NCBI GenBank assembly: GCA_020160805.1
Contig: JAIUPO010000012.1
Span: forward strand, 1 to 64,000
Origin: Actinomycetota bacterium
Lineage (GTDB): Bacteria > Actinomycetota > Actinomycetes > Actinomycetales > Dermatophilaceae
Length of the DNA: 64,000 nt
Direction: 5' to 3'
The notes beneath the pieces were generated by a model, which was not told where the DNA came from, ran no database searches, and was given only the letters and a program-made list of their open reading frames with translations. How positions within the stretch are numbered: position 1 is the first letter of the stretch; the number at the start of each line of letters is the position of its first letter. The translations under genes were made by a program, and so were the position numbers. Shown here piece by piece: positions 9,729-18,254 of the stretch.

Positions 9729-10862
9729 CTACGTGCTGGGCCGGGCGGGGTCGACCTCGTCCGCAAGCGGCCGCTGCGTCGCGGGTGCATCAGTCGCCCG
9801 CTCGTCAGCCACCGGGCCGGCACCGCCGTCGACGCCGGGCGGCCCCGGCTCGGCAGGCGCCTCGTCCGGCACGGGCGTGGCACGGCGGCGTAGGAGGACG
9901 GCCCACCGGCCGCGCGGGCCGCGAGGTTCGCCCGCCAGATCGGTGCCGGCGACTTCGGTGCCCGGGTCGAGGACTGCCTGACCGGCCGCGACGGCGACCG
10001 GTCCGACGGACTCCCCGCGCGTCGGCTCGGGCCGGCGGTCCGTGGTGTCACCCACACCGCCTACACCGAGGGCAGCGCATACGGCGGGCAGCAGGACGGC
10101 GCCGACACGGGCATACCCGGCCGGCGACGGATGGAACTGGTCCTCGCTGAACAGCTCCTTCGGCGAGGCCAGGAACTCCGGGCCGAGCAGGTCGCCGAGC
10201 GAGACGGTGCGCCCGCCGGCCTCGACGACGGCCACGGTTTGCGCAGCCGCGAGGTCGCGGCTCCAGCGGCGGACCAGATGCTTCAAGGGCACGGGGATGG
10301 GCTGAACCGTGCCGAGGTCCGGGCAGGTGCCCACGACCACCTCCACGCCGAGGGCGCGCAGCCGGCGGACGACCAGCTCGAGATGACGCACTGCCGTCGT
10401 GCGATCGATCCGGTGCGTGACGTCATTGCCGCCGATGAGGATAACCGCCACATCGGGGCGCGCCACTCGGTCCAGCGCATTTGCCAGCTGCCGCTCCAGG
10501 TCCGCGGACTCGGCCCCGATGACCGCCTCATTGGTCAGGCGGACCTGTCGACCGGTGAAGGCCGCGAGGCCAGTAGCGATGATGCCGCCGACCGTCTGCC
10601 GTCCGGTGTCAGCGCCCATGCCCGCCGCGGTGGAATCGCCGAGCATGACCAATTCCAGGGCCGAGCCGAAGCCGGCGCCATACACATCGTCATCGTCCGG
10701 CGCCCCCTCGAACGGTCGCCCGACGATCTTGCGCGCGACCTTCGCCTCGACCTTGATCACGCCATAACCGATCGCCCCGAGGGCGCCCGCTGTCGCCGCG
10801 AGGCCGCCGCCGCCGTATGCCGCGGTGGCTGCAATCTTGCGCGCGCGTCGTGCACGTCCCAT
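9729..10862 (-). CDS. SGNH/GDSL hydrolase (secreted or membrane-anchored esterase)
   Basis: A 377-aa protein. After a basic start, residues 12-35 form an Ala/Gly-rich hydrophobic segment that could anchor it. Catalytic blocks are GDSTAAG (Ser77), GGNDVTH (Asn146) and DQFHPSPAGYARV (Asp241, His244). This set defines a serine esterase or lipase of the SGNH fold. The substrate is unknown. The last 100 residues are Pro/Ala/Arg-rich and look disordered. The ATG at 10862 has AAGGAG about 8 nt upstream. Confidence 0.85.
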   Translation of the reverse strand: MGRARRARKIAATAAYGGGGLAATAGALGAIGYGVIKVEAKVARKIVGRPFEGAPDDDDVYGAGFGSALELVMLGDSTAAGMGADTGRQTVGGIIATGLAAFTGRQVRLTNEAVIGAESADLERQLANALDRVARPDVAVILIGGNDVTHRIDRTTAVRHLELVVRRLRALGVEVVVGTCPDLGTVQPIPVPLKHLVRRWSRDLAAAQTVAVVEAGGRTVSLGDLLGPEFLASPKELFSEDQFHPSPAGYARVGAVLLPAVCAALGVGGVGDTTDRRPEPTRGESVGPVAVAAGQAVLDPGTEVAGTDLAGEPRGPRGRWAVLLRRRATPVPDEAPAEPGPPGVDGGAGPVADERATDAPATQRPLADEVDPARPST

Positions 10863-11071
10863 GACCAAGACTCCTTCCCCCGGCGCCCACAGATCGGGAG
10901 GTGATCACGGTCCGCCTGTCTTACAGAGCAAGATCGTGGCCCGGTGATGCAGGCGCGCCAGGTTCCTTGGGCAAACGGTGCCCGAACAACAAGAGTTCCG
11001 GAAGCCTTGCGGCGGTTACGAAGCCGTAACGCGCACACACTGCGCCGCCATCGGCGCCCGGGCACCCCCGG

Positions 11072-11077
11072 TAGGGT
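11072..11077 (+). promoter_or_regulatory. -10 box, leaderless start of DUF1992 gene
   Basis: TAGGGT lies 8 nt before the GTG at 11086 and there is no Shine-Dalgarno sequence. The 223-bp gap upstream also holds a small GTTACG/CGTAAC palindrome near 11021-11036. Confidence 0.5.
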
Positions 11078-11085
11078 CGGGACTC

Positions 11086-11469
11086 GTGCAGCCCTACGAG
11101 TCCCACGTCGAGCGGTTGATCCGCGAGGCGCAGGAGCGAGGCGAGTTCGATAATCTCCGCGGCGCGGGGAAGCCCCTAGACCTCGGATCCGTCGACGATC
11201 CGGACTGGTGGATCAAACAGAAGATGCGGGCTGAAGGCCTCGACGGGGCCGGTGCCCTACCTGCAGTCATCTCGCTGCGCCGGGAGGCGGCGGGCTTCCC
11301 GGAATCCTTGCGGGAGTTGCGTTCTGAGGCGGGCGTGCGGGCGGTGCTGGTCGATTACAACGATCGGGTGCGGTTCGACCGGCTGGTGCCCCGCGACCTC
11401 AAGACCCCGCCGCTGGTGGCGCCGCTCGTGGACATCGACGCGATGGTGGCCCAGTGGCGAGAGTTGTGA
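11086..11469 (+). CDS. DUF1992 (DnaJ-homologue C28-like) domain protein
   Basis: A 127-aa protein built around the DUF1992 core: YESHVERLIREAQERGEFDNL, GAGKPLDL, and DWWIKQKMRAEGL, followed by helical segments. The family is shared with the C-terminal region of eukaryotic DNAJC28, and its biochemical role is unknown. No J domain is present. The stop overlaps the GTG of mutL (GTGA), so the two genes are translationally coupled. Confidence 0.85.
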   Translation: MQPYESHVERLIREAQERGEFDNLRGAGKPLDLGSVDDPDWWIKQKMRAEGLDGAGALPAVISLRREAAGFPESLRELRSEAGVRAVLVDYNDRVRFDRLVPRDLKTPPLVAPLVDIDAMVAQWREL

Positions 11470-12788
11470 GCGCGCCGACGCACGCCCTGTGCGTCGATGT
11501 CGGCTCCACCTTCACCAAAGCGCTGCGGGTGGACCTGGGCGATGGCTCCGTATGCGGTCGCTCAAGTGTCCCGACCACGTCCGGAACCGATGTGCTCGAG
11601 GGGCTGGACGCGGCCGCCGCGCAGGCCGGGCAGCAGCACGGCGATGCCGTGTTCGTGTGCTCCAGCGCGGGCGGTGGGCTGCGGTTGGCGGTTATCGGCT
11701 ATGAGGATGCGGTGACCGCGCTCGCGGGCTATCGGGTGGGTTTGAGCGCTGGCGCTCGCGTCGTGCATGTGGCTCACGGTCCCCTCGATGGCCAGGCGGT
11801 CCGCGCGCTGCGGGCTGCTCGTCCTGATGTAATCCTGCTCGTCGGCGGAACCGACGGCGGCAATGCGGACATCTTGCGGCACAACGCTATTCGCCTCGCC
11901 AACGCCCGGCTCGCCGCTCCGGTTGTGCTTGCGGGCAATCGTGAGGCCGCACCGGAATGCGCCGAGATTCTGCGCGCCAAGGGGCGCCTCGTCATCACCG
12001 CCGACAATGTCTTGCCGCGGATCGGTGACCTTGCCCCCACAAGTGCGCGTGAGGCGATCCGAGCGGTATTCCTGCGCCATGTCATCGGCGGGAAAGGCCT
12101 CTCTCGCGGTCCTCGGTTCGCGAACCTCGTGACGATGGCGACGCCGGATGCCGTGCTTCGCGGCGTGGAGTCCTTTGCGCAGTCCCGGGGCGAGGATGTG
12201 CTGGCCTTCGATATCGGCGGAGCGACCACCGACGTCTATTCCGCATTGATCCCGCGCGGCGAGGATGCCGGTGTCCGCCGGGAGGTCTCGCCCGCGCCTC
12301 GCGTGCTGCGCACCGTCGAGGCCGATCTCGGAATGCGTTGGAGCGCAACGGGAATCGTCGAGGCAGCAGGTCGCGAATCGCTGCCGCTGACCCCCGCCGC
12401 GCACGAGTATGCCGCCCGCGTCCACGCCGATATCGCCCACCTTCCGAGCTCACCGGCCGAGTGGTCCAGCGAGCGGGAGCTCGCCGCAGCTGCGGCCGTT
12501 TTGGCGGTGCGGCGGCATGGCCGGCCGGCGCGTCCCGGCGAGGCGCCGCGCGCGCTGAAAGAGGTCGGCTTGCTCATCGGCTCCGGGGGCGTGCTGCGGC
12601 ACGCCGATGCGGCGCTCGCGGCCGAGGTGTTGGATCGGGTGCTCGCGGATCACGGCGGCGGCTGGATCGTGCCGGCGGCCGCGGCGGGAGCGGTCGACGC
12701 GGCATACCTGCTCTTTGCCATCGGCTTGCTGGCCGAGAAGTATCCACAGGCGGCGGCACGCCTGGGGGAGCGCGTGGCGCCGGTCTAA
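11466..12788 (+). CDS. Glutamate mutase MutL-family protein
   Basis: A 440-aa protein of the ASKHA ATPase fold. CVDVGSTFTKA near the N-terminus and AFDIGGATTDVYS near residue 247 are the two phosphate loops. VGGTDGGN, RFANLVTMATPDAVL and LIGSGGVLRH are MutL signatures. MutL proteins are thought to act as reactivating or chaperone ATPases for adenosylcobalamin mutases. No mutase subunit (MutS/MutE) is encoded nearby. The GTG at 11466 overlaps the preceding stop. Confidence 0.85.
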   Translation: MSAPTHALCVDVGSTFTKALRVDLGDGSVCGRSSVPTTSGTDVLEGLDAAAAQAGQQHGDAVFVCSSAGGGLRLAVIGYEDAVTALAGYRVGLSAGARVVHVAHGPLDGQAVRALRAARPDVILLVGGTDGGNADILRHNAIRLANARLAAPVVLAGNREAAPECAEILRAKGRLVITADNVLPRIGDLAPTSAREAIRAVFLRHVIGGKGLSRGPRFANLVTMATPDAVLRGVESFAQSRGEDVLAFDIGGATTDVYSALIPRGEDAGVRREVSPAPRVLRTVEADLGMRWSATGIVEAAGRESLPLTPAAHEYAARVHADIAHLPSSPAEWSSERELAAAAAVLAVRRHGRPARPGEAPRALKEVGLLIGSGGVLRHADAALAAEVLDRVLADHGGGWIVPAAAAGAVDAAYLLFAIGLLAEKYPQAAARLGERVAPV

Positions 12789-12820
12789 TCGGGCCGGAAG
12801 GGGCTGTCGGTCGGGTCGTT

Positions 12821-12826
12821 TAGGTT
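12821..12826 (+). promoter_or_regulatory. -10 box, leaderless start of ABC exporter
   Basis: TAGGTT lies 7 nt before the ATG at 12834, without a Shine-Dalgarno sequence. Confidence 0.45.
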
Positions 12827-12833
12827 GTTCGGT

Positions 12834-13808
12834 ATGTCCACCGCAGCGATCGAAGCGATCGATCTCGTCAAACGCTTCGGCGATTTCACCGCCGTTGATG
12901 GCGTCTCCTTTGCCGCCGAGCCCGGGTCCGTGCTCGGCATGCTCGGCCCCAATGGTGCCGGCAAGACCACGACCGTCCGCATGATGACGACGCTCTCGCG
13001 ACCGACCTCTGGCACCGCCCGAGTGGCCGGCTTCGATGTGCTCAAGGAGCCGGATCAGGTGCGGCGCGCGATGGGCCTGACGGCGCAGTCGGCCACCGTC
13101 GACGAATTGCTCACGGGTCGCGAGAACCTGCGGATGATCGGCGAGCTCTATGGCTTGGACCGCTCCACAGTGCGCTCGCGCAGCGACGAACTCTTGGAGC
13201 GTTTCTCCTTGACCGAGGCCGGCGGGCGGGTGGTCAAGACCTATTCGGGGGGTATGCGGCGGCGCATCGACCTGGCCGTCAGCCTGATCGCGACGCCACC
13301 CGTGCTCTTCCTCGACGAGCCGACGACCGGCCTCGACCCGCGCAGCCGCGTTGAGCTCTGGGAAGTGCTGCGCGATCTCGTGCGTGAAGGCACGACCTTG
13401 CTGCTGACGACGCAATATCTCGAAGAGGCCGACCAACTGGCCGATCGCATCATCGTCATCGACCACGGATCCGTTATCGCCGCTGGCACACCGCTGCAGT
13501 TGAAACAGCAGTCCGGCGCCGCCGCGCTCGTCGTCACGGTCTCGCATGCGGGCGATCTGGGCCGGGCGCAGGAACTGATGGAGCGCCTCGGCGGTGAGGT
13601 CTATGTCGATGCTGGAGCGCGGCAGCTCACCACACCCTCCGAGGGCCTGCGGGCCATGACCGAGGCCGCCGAAGCCTTCGCCGATAGTGGCATCGAGGTC
13701 GACGACCTCGGCCTCAAACGACCGACGCTCGATGACGTCTTCCTGCGGCTGACGGGTCACCGCGCCGAAGACGCGAGCGCGCAAGAGACTCTGGAGGAGA
13801 CCGCATGA
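12834..13808 (+). CDS. ABC transporter ATP-binding protein, DrrA type
   Basis: A 324-aa nucleotide-binding subunit. It has Walker A GPNGAGKTT, signature YSGGMRRRIDLA, Walker B VLFLDEPTTGLDP and a DrrA-type C-terminal region (about 225-320) with DDVFLRLTGH. DrrA subunits power export of hydrophobic drugs or lipids together with a DrrB permease. The permease gene overlaps by 4 bp (ATGA). The substrate is not indicated by neighbours. Confidence 0.92.
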   Translation: MSTAAIEAIDLVKRFGDFTAVDGVSFAAEPGSVLGMLGPNGAGKTTTVRMMTTLSRPTSGTARVAGFDVLKEPDQVRRAMGLTAQSATVDELLTGRENLRMIGELYGLDRSTVRSRSDELLERFSLTEAGGRVVKTYSGGMRRRIDLAVSLIATPPVLFLDEPTTGLDPRSRVELWEVLRDLVREGTTLLLTTQYLEEADQLADRIIVIDHGSVIAAGTPLQLKQQSGAAALVVTVSHAGDLGRAQELMERLGGEVYVDAGARQLTTPSEGLRAMTEAAEAFADSGIEVDDLGLKRPTLDDVFLRLTGHRAEDASAQETLEETA

Positions 13809-14656
13809 GCAGCGAGATCGCGACCAGTCCGGTGACGACTCACGCCCTGCACAGCTCGCGCGCCGGCCTGCCGGCACAAGTGCGAACTCTGGTGCGCCGC
13901 AACCTGACGCACATCAAGCGGATGCCCGAGATGCTGATGGACGTCACGATCCAGCCGGTGATGTTCGTATTGCTTTTCGCCTATGTCTTCGGCGGATCTA
14001 TCCAGACCGGCACGGCTGGTGGTTATCGCGAGTGGCTGCTGCCGGGGATCATGGCGCAGACGATGGCCTTCGCCTCCTTCATCGTCGCGATCGGGCTGAC
14101 CAACGACCTCGACAAGGGCATCATCGACCGGCTTCGGGCGCTGCCGATCAGCCGCTCCGCGGTGGTGATCGCGCGCAGCATTTCCAGTCTGATCCACTCG
14201 AGCATCGGTGTGGTCGTGATGTCGCTGACCGGCCTGATCGTCGGCTGGCGCATCCACACCAATCTGCCGAAGGCCGTTCTGGCCTATGCCCTGCTGCTGC
14301 TCTGGGGATTCGCGATGATCTGGGTCGGGATGTTCGTCGGGTCGGCGATGCGTTCCGTGGAGGCCGTGCAGGGCGTGATGTTCACGACGACCTTCCCGAT
14401 CACCTTCTTGGCCAACACCTTTGCGCCGACCGAGGCCATGCCGAGTTTCCTGCGCACGATCGCTGAGTGGAACCCGATCTCCGCGCTGGTGCAGGCGATG
14501 CGCGAGTTGTGGGGCAACGCGCCGGCGCTCGGGGCCGACACAGCACTGCCGCTGCGACATCCCGTGCTGGCCAGCGTGCTGTGGTCGGTCGGCCTCTCGC
14601 TGATCCTGGCGCCACTGGCCATCCGGGCCTTCCGCAATCGCACCGAAAAGGCCTGA
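13805..14656 (+). CDS. ABC-2 type permease, DrrB type
   Basis: A 283-aa membrane protein with six hydrophobic segments. It contains the ABC-2 signature region GIMAQTMAFASFIVAIGLTNDLDKGIIDRLRALPISR (split: GIMAQTMAF near 80, then the DLDKGIIDRLRALPIS loop) and FLANTFAPTEAMP near residue 200. It forms the channel partner of the ATPase encoded immediately upstream. The end of the operon is 50 bp before ilvA, which has its own -10 box. Confidence 0.9.
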   Translation: MSSEIATSPVTTHALHSSRAGLPAQVRTLVRRNLTHIKRMPEMLMDVTIQPVMFVLLFAYVFGGSIQTGTAGGYREWLLPGIMAQTMAFASFIVAIGLTNDLDKGIIDRLRALPISRSAVVIARSISSLIHSSIGVVVMSLTGLIVGWRIHTNLPKAVLAYALLLLWGFAMIWVGMFVGSAMRSVEAVQGVMFTTTFPITFLANTFAPTEAMPSFLRTIAEWNPISALVQAMRELWGNAPALGADTALPLRHPVLASVLWSVGLSLILAPLAIRAFRNRTEKA

Positions 14657-14692
14657 GCGACGCCTCTCGGTTCGCGGGTGCGAAGCGGCCAC

Positions 14693-14698
14693 TAGAGT
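14693..14698 (+). promoter_or_regulatory. -10 box, leaderless start of threonine ammonia-lyase
   Basis: TAGAGT lies 8 nt before the ATG at 14707 with no Shine-Dalgarno sequence in between. Confidence 0.5.
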
Positions 14699-14706
14699 GG
14701 CGCCTC

Positions 14707-15927
14707 ATGGCGACGGTGCCCAGCGTGACCTATGCAGACGTGCTCTCCGCGCGGGAACAGCTAGGCGATCTGATTCGTCCGACGCCGCTGGAGTACTCCC
14801 GGGTGCTCAGCGAGAAGGTCGGCACCGAGGTCTTCCTCAAGTGCGAAAACCTGCAGCGCGCCGGATCGTTCAAGATCCGCGGTGCCTATACCCGGATTTC
14901 CCGGCTCTCCGATGAGGAGAAAGCCCGTGGTGTGGTGGCCGCCAGCGCCGGCAACCACGCGCAGGGCGTGGCGCTCGCCGCGACCAGCCTCGGTATCCGA
15001 TCCAAGGTCTATATGCCCGTCGGTGCGGCCATGCCCAAGCTCATCGCCACCCGTGCCTATGGCGCCGAGGTCGAGCAGGTCGGAGCCACCCTCGATGAGT
15101 CGCTTTTCGCGGCTCGGGCGTATGCCGACGAGACCGGCGCCGTCCTGATCCACCCCTTCGATCACCCGGATATCGTTGCGGGACAAGGCACCTGTGGCCT
15201 AGAAATCCTTGAGCAGTGCCCCGAGGTGGGCACGGTGGTGGTCAGCCTCGGCGGCGGCGGACTGCTCGCCGGCATCGCCACCGTCCTTAGGGAACAGCGG
15301 CCGCAGACCACGGTCGTCGGGGTGCAGGCTGAGCAGGCGGCGGCATACCCCATGTCCCTCGCGGCGGGGCACCCCATCGCGGCGGACAAGATGGCGACGA
15401 TGGCCGATGGCATCGCCGTCGGCCTGCCGGGGGCCGTGCCTTTTGAGGTCATCAAGAGCGCCGTCGATCGCGTCGACACCGTGTCCGAGTCCGCGCTCTC
15501 CCGGGCGATGCTGCAGCTTCTCGAGCACAGCAAGCTCGTCGTCGAACCCGCCGGGGCTGCGGGTGTGGCCCTGCTCAACGAGCAGGCCAGCCGTGCCTGG
15601 GAGGGGCCGATCGTCGTCGTGCTCTCCGGCGGCAATATTGATCCGCTCCTGATGCTGCGGATCATCCGCCACGGCATGGTTGCGGCCGGACGCTATCTGC
15701 AATTCCGGGTCGTCATGCCCGACCGGCCCGGATCCCTGGCCCGGCTGATCGCCGACTGCGCCGCCGCCGACGCCAATGTCGTCGAGGTCGAGCACATGCG
15801 CCACGACGCCAACCTGCTCATCGACGAGGTCGACATCCTCATCCAGTTGGAGACCAAGGGCCCGCAGCACTGTCAGGACGTCCTGACCTCACTGCGCTCC
15901 GCCGGCTATCGCCTCAAATTCTCGTGA
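14707..15927 (+). CDS. ilvA: Threonine ammonia-lyase, PLP-dependent, with ACT domain
   Basis: A 406-aa enzyme that deaminates threonine to 2-oxobutyrate. The PLP lysine lies in GSFKIRGAYTR. ASAGNHAQGVA and the phosphate-binding loop SLGGGGLLAG follow, and a C-terminal ACT domain (about 330-406) begins with FRVVMPDRPGSLARLI. The one-ACT layout matches the shorter TdcB/IlvA-like class rather than the two-domain E. coli IlvA, so it may be catabolic or biosynthetic. It converges on greA with a 51-bp gap. Confidence 0.92.
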   Translation: MATVPSVTYADVLSAREQLGDLIRPTPLEYSRVLSEKVGTEVFLKCENLQRAGSFKIRGAYTRISRLSDEEKARGVVAASAGNHAQGVALAATSLGIRSKVYMPVGAAMPKLIATRAYGAEVEQVGATLDESLFAARAYADETGAVLIHPFDHPDIVAGQGTCGLEILEQCPEVGTVVVSLGGGGLLAGIATVLREQRPQTTVVGVQAEQAAAYPMSLAAGHPIAADKMATMADGIAVGLPGAVPFEVIKSAVDRVDTVSESALSRAMLQLLEHSKLVVEPAGAAGVALLNEQASRAWEGPIVVVLSGGNIDPLLMLRIIRHGMVAAGRYLQFRVVMPDRPGSLARLIADCAAADANVVEVEHMRHDANLLIDEVDILIQLETKGPQHCQDVLTSLRSAGYRLKFS

Positions 15928-15978
15928 CCCGGCCGGACGGCGACGGAGGCGGCAGGCCATGCGCCGACTCGCGACGGC

Positions 15979-16467
15979 TCAGCCGGTGTAGGGCACAGCC
16001 TTCTTGATCGTGACCTCGATCTGCTTGCCATTGGGCGCGGCATAGGAGGTCGTGTCGCCGACGGAGAGCCCATTGATGGCGGCTCCGAGCGGGGAGGCCT
16101 CGGAGAAGACCTGGATAGAGCCATCCGCGATTTCACGCGACCCGAGCAGGAAGGTCTCCTCGTCGCCGAACATCTCGACGGTCACGACCATCCCGGGCTC
16201 GACCACGCCGTCATCCGGCGGAGGCGTGGCGCCGACCTGCGCACTGTCCAACAATTGCGTGAGTTGGCGGATGCGCAACTCGATCTTGCCCTGCTCCTCG
16301 CGGGCGGCGTGATAGCCACCATTTTCCTTCAGATCGCCCTCTTCACGGGCGGCCTCGATGCGGGCGACGACCTCCTGGCGACGGGGACCGGACAGTTCGG
16401 CCAACTCGGCGCTCAGGCGATCAAAGGCCTCCTGGGTCAGGTAGGCGGCGCTCGGCTGATCGGTCAC
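15979..16467 (-). CDS. greA: Transcription elongation factor GreA
   Basis: A 162-aa factor that stimulates RNA cleavage in backtracked RNA polymerase. The N-terminal coiled coil (about 10-80) includes ARIEAAREEGDLKENGGYHAAR, shown here as the acidic tip GDLKENGGY. The C-terminal FKBP-like domain contains SPLGAAINGLSVGDTTSY. The start is GTG with GAGGAGC upstream. DUF4307, mca and uppS follow as in Rv1080c-Rv1086. Confidence 0.95.
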   Translation of the reverse strand: MTDQPSAAYLTQEAFDRLSAELAELSGPRRQEVVARIEAAREEGDLKENGGYHAAREEQGKIELRIRQLTQLLDSAQVGATPPPDDGVVEPGMVVTVEMFGDEETFLLGSREIADGSIQVFSEASPLGAAINGLSVGDTTSYAAPNGKQIEVTIKKAVPYTG

Positions 16468-16565
16468 GGTGCACGCTCCTCGAAGGATCGGATTGTCAAA
16501 AAGGTCCGGACCGCCAACGCTGCGGTCCAGACCCGGGGGAAAACACTAAGTCTACCAGCGGGGTC

Positions 16566-16970
16566 CTACGCGGGGGTGCAGCGTTCGACCGTCCCGGTCA
16601 CGGCCAAGGCCGTCGTGCGCACCTCGTGGGTCAGCGTCAGGCTCCGCTGCGGACCGGCGGGGATCGGCACATCGAGGCTCCCCACCGTTCCGAACCGCGC
16701 GTCCATTGCCTTTAGCCGGCACGAGACGGCCAGGCCGGCGGGCCGGTGTACATCGAAGGTGACGGACACGGCGGAGGGGTCCTGCACGACATACCCCCTG
16801 GTCTGCCAGGAGACCCGACCGTGCGTCGCCGAGACCCCGAACCAGGCGACCACGGCGAGCATCGCGGCGCACCCGATCGAGCCGATGACCCACCACCGCC
16901 GCGAGTTCGCGGGGCGGCTCGGCGCGTCGAGTTCGTCCTCGTCATAAGAGGCGGGATCGGTGAAGGTCAT
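16566..16970 (-). CDS. DUF4307 membrane protein
   Basis: A 134-aa protein with a short cytoplasmic N-terminus rich in acidic residues (YDEDELDAP), one transmembrane helix at about residues 27-48, and a small extracytoplasmic beta domain containing one Cys near the C-terminus and VSWQTRGYVVQDPSAVSV. DUF4307 proteins sit next to greA and mca across actinobacteria (Rv1081c). The function is unknown. The gene is divergent from mca. Confidence 0.85.
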   Translation of the reverse strand: MTFTDPASYDEDELDAPSRPANSRRWWVIGSIGCAAMLAVVAWFGVSATHGRVSWQTRGYVVQDPSAVSVTFDVHRPAGLAVSCRLKAMDARFGTVGSLDVPIPAGPQRSLTLTHEVRTTALAVTGTVERCTPA

Positions 16971-17055
16971 GGGAAGGCTCTGCCATGGTTGCGTATGCCG
17001 TGGCACCGGCGGTGGAAGAATGTCCCCCGATCATGTCATCCACGGAAGGACCGGT

Positions 17056-17991
17056 ATGAGCCAGGGCATGCGCTTGATGTGCGTGCACGCGCACCCCGAC
17101 GACGAGTCGAGCAAGGGGGCGGCGACGATGGCGAAGTATGTCGACAGCGGCGCCGACGTGCTCGTGGTCTCGTGCACCGGCGGTGAGCGCGGCGATGTGC
17201 TCAACCCCAACCTCAAGGACGATCCGCGCATTCTGCGCGACCTCGCCCAGGTCCGCCGCGACGAGATGGCGGCCGCCCAGGCGATCCTCGGCGTCGACCA
17301 CCACTGGCTCGGATTCGTCGATTCCGGTCTGCCGGAAGGCGATCCGCTGCCGCCGCTGCCCGTCGGTTGTTTCGCCCTGGAGCCCTTAGAGGTTCCCGTC
17401 GAGGCCTTGGTGCGCGAGATCCGGCGCTTCCGCCCACACGTCATGACGACCTATGACGAGAATGGCGGCTACCCCCACCCGGACCACATTCGCACCCACG
17501 AGGTCGCGGTGGCGGCCTTCGACGCGGCGGGCGACCCCACGGCATACCCCGAGGCGGGCGAGCCGTGGCAGCCGCTGAAGCTTTACTACAACGGTGGCTT
17601 CAGCAAGGCGCGCATCACGGCCTATCACGAGGCGCTGGTCGCGGCCGGCCAGGAGAGTCCCTATGGTGAGTGGCTGGAGAAGTGGGACCGGCCGGAGCGG
17701 ACGGTGACCACCCGGGTCCCGTGCTCTGACTGGTTCGAGCGGCGCGACAACGCGCTCATCGCCCACGCCACCCAGATCGACCCCCAGGGCTGGTTCTTCA
17801 AGGTCCCGCGGGAGATCCAGGCCCAGATCTGGCCGTATGACGAGTACGAAGCCGCCGCCTCCTATGTCCCGATCGCCGACGGCGAGGATTGCCTCTTTGC
17901 CGGGCTGGGCGAGCCGGCCGAGGCTGATGCGCGGGCCGGGGCTCCCGGGGAGTTGGCGCTGGATCGCCGCGTCGCGCGGGTGGCGTCATGA
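17056..17991 (+). CDS. mca: Mycothiol S-conjugate amidase
   Basis: A 311-aa zinc amidase that cleaves mycothiol adducts into a mercapturic acid and GlcN-inositol, as part of detoxification. The zinc motif is HAHPDDES (residues 11-18). The family stretches SCTGGERGDVLNP and YDENGGYPHPDHIRTHE are present. The ATG at 17056 has GGAAGGA 7 nt upstream. Codon 112 is TTA, a very rare codon here. Mca is a marker for mycothiol-producing actinobacteria. It overlaps the next gene by 4 bp. Confidence 0.95.
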   Translation: MSQGMRLMCVHAHPDDESSKGAATMAKYVDSGADVLVVSCTGGERGDVLNPNLKDDPRILRDLAQVRRDEMAAAQAILGVDHHWLGFVDSGLPEGDPLPPLPVGCFALEPLEVPVEALVREIRRFRPHVMTTYDENGGYPHPDHIRTHEVAVAAFDAAGDPTAYPEAGEPWQPLKLYYNGGFSKARITAYHEALVAAGQESPYGEWLEKWDRPERTVTTRVPCSDWFERRDNALIAHATQIDPQGWFFKVPREIQAQIWPYDEYEAAASYVPIADGEDCLFAGLGEPAEADARAGAPGELALDRRVARVAS

Positions 17992-18248
17992 TCGCGGCGG
18001 TGCTGCCCTTCGCCGGCCCCGGTGCGGACCCCGAGACCGCCGCCAGTGGCTTCATGGGCTTCGTCGTCTTCTTCCTCCTCGCGCTGGCGATTTGGTTCCT
18101 CGGACGCAATCTGACCGGTCGGCTGCGCCGGATGAACCACCTGCACGCGCAGGAAGAAGCGGAACGCACGCAGGATGCCCCGTCCGAGTTGGAGGGGCAT
18201 GCGGACCCGTCGGCGGGGCCGGATGACCGCCCGCAGGCCGGTTCCTGA
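17988..18248 (+). CDS. Small single-pass membrane protein
   Basis: An 86-aa protein with one clear helix (about residues 22-42, GFMGFVVFFLLALAIWFLG) and a hydrophilic, acidic C-terminal tail. It overlaps mca by ATGA and precedes uppS by 6 nt, matching the position of Rv1083. It may tether a partner to the membrane, but no function is known. Confidence 0.8.
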   Translation: MIAAVLPFAGPGADPETAASGFMGFVVFFLLALAIWFLGRNLTGRLRRMNHLHAQEEAERTQDAPSELEGHADPSAGPDDRPQAGS

Positions 18249-18254
18249 CGGCAT

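Noticed and set aside
13757..14692. Minus-strand 311-codon frame opposite the ABC permease
   Set aside because: His/Arg/Gln-rich shadow with no membrane segments or motifs, fully antisense to a well-supported permease gene.
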